Assembly (NCBI GenBank): GCA_049800095.1
Contig: JBARJD010000079.1
Location: forward strand, 1-7,730
Direction: 5' to 3'
Source of the DNA: JAKIWV01 sp049800095
GTDB lineage: Archaea > Thermoplasmatota > Thermoplasmata > Lutacidiplasmatales > UBA184
Length of the DNA: 7,730 bases
The position numbers and the translations under genes are program-made. The notes beneath the pieces are model-generated. The model saw only the letters and a program-made list of their open reading frames with translations, made no database searches and was not told where the DNA came from. Positions 4,848-7,730 of the stretch are shown piece by piece; positions within the stretch are counted from its first letter, which is position 1; every line of letters begins with the position of its first letter.

Positions 4848-6392
4848 ATGGCGTTCGAACGGTGGCGGCTGCTGAAGGAGAAGTCCCGGGAGGGCGGGGG
4901 CGCGGACCGGGTCAAGAAGCACAAGGCGGACGGGCGGCTCACCGCCCGGGAACGCCTCGACGCGTTCTTCGACGCCGGGACGTTCGTGGAACTCGACCCG
5001 TTCGTGGTGCACCGGAGCGATCGTTTCGGGATGGCGGAACGCCGGATACTCGGCGACGGCGTCGTGACCGGATGGGGCGAGGTGGATGGGCGACCCGTCT
5101 GCGCCTTCGCGCAGGACGCGACGGTGTTCGGGGGCTCGCTGGGCGAGGCCCACGCCGAGAAGATCGTGAAGGCGATGGACCTAGCGGCGAAGACCGGGGT
5201 TCCCCTGGTCGGATTCAACGACTCCGGCGGCGCGCGGATCCAGGAAGGCGTCATCGGACTCGGGGGCTACGGGGACGTGTTCTTCCGGAACGTCTCGCTG
5301 TCCGGCGTCGTTCCCCAGCTGTCGGTGATTCTGGGGCCCTGCGCCGGCGGAGCGGTCTACTCTCCCGCGATGACCGATTTCATCGTCATGGTCCGCGGCC
5401 AGTCGCAGATGTTCATCACCGGTCCGGACGTGATCCGGGCCGTGACCGGCGAGGAGGTTTCGCTGGAAGCGCTGGGAGGCGCCGACACCCACGCCGGCAC
5501 GAGCGGCGTGTCGCACTTCACGGTGGGGTCCGATACCGAAGCGGTCCAGCTTACGCGACAGTTGTTGAGCTACCTGCCGCTCAACAATCTCGAAGACCCG
5601 CCGGCGGGACCGCCGGCCGAACCGGCCGCCACGGCGGCCGCGGAACTCGCGAGGGTCGTGCCCGAGAGCTCCGACGCCCCCTACGATGTGCACGATGTGA
5701 TCGACCGCGTGCTCGACCCGGGGAGTCTCCTCGAGGTGCATGCCGGTTGGGGGCCGAATATCGTCGTCGGGTTTGCCCGGCTCGACGGACATCCGGTGGG
5801 CGTCGTCGCGAACCAGCCCAAGATCCTCGCCGGCACGCTCGACATCACGGCCTCGACGAAGGGGGCCCGCTTCGTGCGCTTTTGCGATGCCTTCAACCTG
5901 CCCCTCGTGACGTTCGTGGATGTACCGGGATTCCTGCCCGGAACGTCCCAGGAGTTGGGCGGCATCATCCGGCACGGGGCGAAGCTGCTCTACGCCTTCG
6001 CGGAAGCGACGGTGCCGAAGATGACCGTCATCCTGCGCAAGGCCTACGGCGGCGCGTATGACGTCATGTGCTCGAAGCACATCGGCGGTGACCTCAACCT
6101 CGCCTGGCCGATGGCGGAGATCGCGGTGATGGGGGCCGACGGCGCGGTCAACATCCTGTTCCACCGGGAGATCGCCGCAGCGCCGGAGGCGGAGCGCGCC
6201 CGAGTGCGCGACCGACTCACGCAGGAGTATCGGACGGAGTTCCTGAATCCGTACCTCGCCGCCGAGCGCGGGTACCTCGACGACGTCATCGACCCTGCGG
6301 AGACGCGCGCCCGGCTGGTCGCGGGCCTCCGGCTGCTCCGGTCGAAGCGCGAGGATCGTCCGCCGAAGAAGCACGGGAACATTCCGCTCTAG
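4848..6392 (+). CDS. pccB: Acyl-CoA carboxylase carboxyltransferase subunit (propionyl-CoA carboxylase beta / methylmalonyl-CoA decarboxylase alpha type)
   Basis: This carboxyltransferase moves CO2 between carboxybiotin and an acyl-CoA, most likely propionyl-CoA to methylmalonyl-CoA or the reverse. The product is 514 residues, standard for the family, with two crotonase-like halves. The N-half (about 28-245) contains TARERLDAFFD (32-42), FGGSLGEAHAEK (94-105), NDSGGARIQEGV (124-135, oxyanion-hole Gly pair), GPCAGGAVYSPA (163-174) and MFITGPDVI (188-196). A Pro/Ala-rich linker spans about 250-268. The C-half (about 278-514) contains ANQPKILAGTLDI (321-333), FVDVPGFLPG (356-365), KAYGGAYDVM (398-407) and AWPMAEIAVMGADGAV (419-434), and the protein ends in KKHGNIPL. 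Asp405 sits at the residue reported to separate propionyl-preferring (Asp) from acetyl-accepting (Ile) actinobacterial enzymes. No biotin carboxylase or biotinyl domain is fused. It lies between birA and an oxaloacetate-type carboxyltransferase. The family is certain; the exact reaction (carboxylase, decarboxylase or transcarboxylase 12S) is open. Confidence 0.94.
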   Translation: MAFERWRLLKEKSREGGGADRVKKHKADGRLTARERLDAFFDAGTFVELDPFVVHRSDRFGMAERRILGDGVVTGWGEVDGRPVCAFAQDATVFGGSLGEAHAEKIVKAMDLAAKTGVPLVGFNDSGGARIQEGVIGLGGYGDVFFRNVSLSGVVPQLSVILGPCAGGAVYSPAMTDFIVMVRGQSQMFITGPDVIRAVTGEEVSLEALGGADTHAGTSGVSHFTVGSDTEAVQLTRQLLSYLPLNNLEDPPAGPPAEPAATAAAELARVVPESSDAPYDVHDVIDRVLDPGSLLEVHAGWGPNIVVGFARLDGHPVGVVANQPKILAGTLDITASTKGARFVRFCDAFNLPLVTFVDVPGFLPGTSQELGGIIRHGAKLLYAFAEATVPKMTVILRKAYGGAYDVMCSKHIGGDLNLAWPMAEIAVMGADGAVNILFHREIAAAPEAERARVRDRLTQEYRTEFLNPYLAAERGYLDDVIDPAETRARLVAGLRLLRSKREDRPPKKHGNIPL

Positions 6393-6413
6393 CGCGGAAG
6401 AACGGGACGACGC

Positions 6414-7730
6414 ATGGTGGCGATCACCGAGACGGTGCTGCGGGACGGCCACCAGTCCCTCATCGCCACCCGGATGCGGACCAAGCACATGCTGCCGGCC
6501 GCTGAGCGCCTCGACGCGGTCGGGTACCGGTCGCTCGAGGCGTGGGGCGGCGCGACGTTCGATGTCTGCCTCCGCTACCTCCACGAGGATCCCTGGGAGC
6601 GACTGCGTGCCTTGAAACGCCGGATCCAGAAAACGCCGATCCAGATGCTGCTGCGGGGACAGAACCTCATCGGCTACCGGCACTATTCCGACGACGTCGT
6701 CGAGCGATTCGTGCAGCGGGCCGCCCACGAAGGCGTGGACATCTTCCGGGTCTTCGATGCGCTCAACGACCCCCGCAACATGGAGACCGCCCTTCGGGCG
6801 GTGCGGGCCGCCGGGGGCCGGGCGCAGGGAACGATCTGCTACACACAGTCGCCGGTCCACACCCTCGACGCGTTCGTCCGACTGGGCCGCACGCTGTCCG
6901 AGATGGGGGCGGAGGAGATCTGCATCAAGGACATGGGTGGCTTCATGCCGCCGAGCGACGCGGCGTCGCTCGTCCGGGCCCTCGTCCAACAGGTCGGACT
7001 ACCGGTGGTGGTCCACACCCATTCCTCGAGCGGCATGTCGGCGATGGCGTGCATGGCGGCGGCCGACGCCGGTGCCACGGCGGTGGACGCGGCCCTCTCT
7101 CCGTTCGCCGGCGGCACATCGCAACCGCCGACGGAGAGCCTCGTGGGCGCGTTTCGTGGGGGCCCGCACGACCCCCACCTGGATATGGGCGAGCTGGTCG
7201 AGCTCGCGGAGTACTTCCACGGCGTGCTGGCGCATTACCGACCGATGCTGGACCTCCGGTCGCTGCAGACGGACCCCGGCACCCTAGTCCACCAGGTTCC
7301 GGGCGGCATGCTCTCGAACCTCCTCTCCCAGCTCAAGGACCAGGACCAACTCGCGCGATTGCCCGAGGTGCTTGCCGAGATCCCCCGCGTCCGCGCCGAC
7401 CTGGGATATCCCCCCCTCGTCACGCCGACCAGCCAGATCGTCGGGGCGCAGGCCGTCGTGAACGTGCTCCTGGGCACGCGCTATCAGTCGGTCACGCGAG
7501 AGGTCAGCGACTACGTTCGCGGTCTCTACGGCCAACCACCGGGCCCCCTCGATGCGGCCCTCCGCGCGAAGGTGCTCGCGGGCTCGGCGGCGATCACCGG
7601 TCGACCGGCCGACCTTCTGGCGCCGGAGTACGAACGGATGCTCACCGAGGTCCGCGCGATCGTCCCCTCCGCCTCCGAGGAGGAGGCGCTCTCGTACGCC
7701 GTGTTCCCCGCGGTGTATGCCGCCTATCGG
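6414..7730 (+). CDS. oadA: Oxaloacetate decarboxylase alpha / pyruvate carboxylase subunit B / transcarboxylase 5S-type carboxyltransferase, 3' end outside window
   Basis: This carboxyltransferase interconverts pyruvate plus carboxybiotin with oxaloacetate plus biotin. The 439 codons visible run open to the last base, so the C-terminus is missing, including any biotinyl domain. The TIM-barrel begins TVLRDGHQS (7-15). Metal ligands are Asp11, Lys172 in CIKDMGG (170-176; the carbamylated Lys of the family) and His201/His203 in HTHSSSG. Other family blocks are EAWGGATFD (42-50), MLLRGQNLIGYRHY (78-91), RVFDALNDPRN (112-122), ICYTQSPVHT (141-150), SPFAGGTSQPPTES (229-242), QVPGGMLSNL (294-303), YPPLVTPTSQIVG (332-344) and DYVRGLYG (366-373). 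HTHSSSG replaces the usual HTHxTSG. It starts 21 bases after pccB with only a weak GGGA before the ATG; a GTG at 6417 is an equally placed alternative. The gene symbol is one of several possible (oadA, pycB). The reaction direction depends on partners not seen here. Confidence 0.93.
   Translation, partial: MVAITETVLRDGHQSLIATRMRTKHMLPAAERLDAVGYRSLEAWGGATFDVCLRYLHEDPWERLRALKRRIQKTPIQMLLRGQNLIGYRHYSDDVVERFVQRAAHEGVDIFRVFDALNDPRNMETALRAVRAAGGRAQGTICYTQSPVHTLDAFVRLGRTLSEMGAEEICIKDMGGFMPPSDAASLVRALVQQVGLPVVVHTHSSSGMSAMACMAAADAGATAVDAALSPFAGGTSQPPTESLVGAFRGGPHDPHLDMGELVELAEYFHGVLAHYRPMLDLRSLQTDPGTLVHQVPGGMLSNLLSQLKDQDQLARLPEVLAEIPRVRADLGYPPLVTPTSQIVGAQAVVNVLLGTRYQSVTREVSDYVRGLYGQPPGPLDAALRAKVLAGSAAITGRPADLLAPEYERMLTEVRAIVPSASEEEALSYAVFPAVYAAYR

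Noticed and set aside
4862..6061. A 399-codon plus-strand frame inside the pccB-like gene
   Set aside because: It is an Arg/Gly/Pro-rich shadow of the carboxyltransferase frame with no ribosome binding site or motif.
5181..6989. A 602-codon minus-strand frame antisense to pccB and oadA
   Set aside because: It spans two confident plus-strand genes and the gap between them, has composition-driven residues, and resembles no known family.
6757..7287. A 176-codon plus-strand frame near the window end
   Set aside because: It is an out-of-frame shadow within the oadA-like gene, which runs uninterrupted from 6414 to 7730 with all metal-site motifs.
1..7730. Mobile element, prophage, CRISPR array, tRNA or toxin-antitoxin system
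   Set aside because: No transposase, integrase, long inverted repeats, regularly spaced repeats or tRNA-like folds were seen. Confident genes fill nearly the whole window and base composition looks uniform.

Overview
The window reads as a chromosomal segment of a high-GC archaeon. The archaeal signature comes from the uS12 and uS7 sequences, from the EF-2-type (not bacterial EF-G) elongation factor with a diphthamide-site histidine, and from the rps12-rps7-fusA gene order. By recollection, the EF-2 and uS12 sequences most resemble Thermoplasmatota within the Euryarchaeota. The base composition, roughly two thirds G+C by eye, would fit one of the uncultivated GC-rich lineages of that phylum. 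This placement is inference and was not tested with a tree.

Layout. Positions 11-3347 (+) are a tight translation operon: rps12 and rps7 overlap by 4 bases (ATGA), and fusA follows after 17 bases with its own Shine-Dalgarno. The usual archaeal continuation (EF-1A, uS10) is not there. Instead a 58-base spacer with a 10-base direct repeat and a small hairpin separates fusA from a convergent O6-alkylguanine-DNA alkyltransferase gene (ogt, 3406-4002, -). A 75-base divergent intergenic region (4003-4077) then leads to a second plus-strand cluster. It holds a biotin-protein ligase (birA, 4078-4845), an acyl-CoA carboxylase carboxyltransferase subunit (pccB-like, 4848-6392), and the start of an oxaloacetate decarboxylase alpha / pyruvate carboxylase B / transcarboxylase 5S-type carboxyltransferase (6414 to the window end, cut off). 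No gene-free stretch exceeds 300 bases.

How the genes work together. The first operon supplies the decoding-centre proteins and the translocase. The second is a coherent biotin-carboxylation module: the ligase would attach biotin to a carrier domain that lies outside the window, and two carboxyltransferases (one acting on acyl-CoA, one on pyruvate/oxaloacetate) would use it.

I see no mobile element, CRISPR array, tRNA or rRNA. Most of the window is ordinary core metabolism and translation. The most unusual signal is in EF-2. Its P-loop has His where translational GTPases almost always have Asp (AHIHHGKT instead of AHIDHGKT), and its switch I reads RLLTI instead of RGITI, while every other GTPase hallmark and the diphthamide site are intact. 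The two altered positions correspond to the ligands of the monovalent cation in translational GTPases, so they may be a coupled change.
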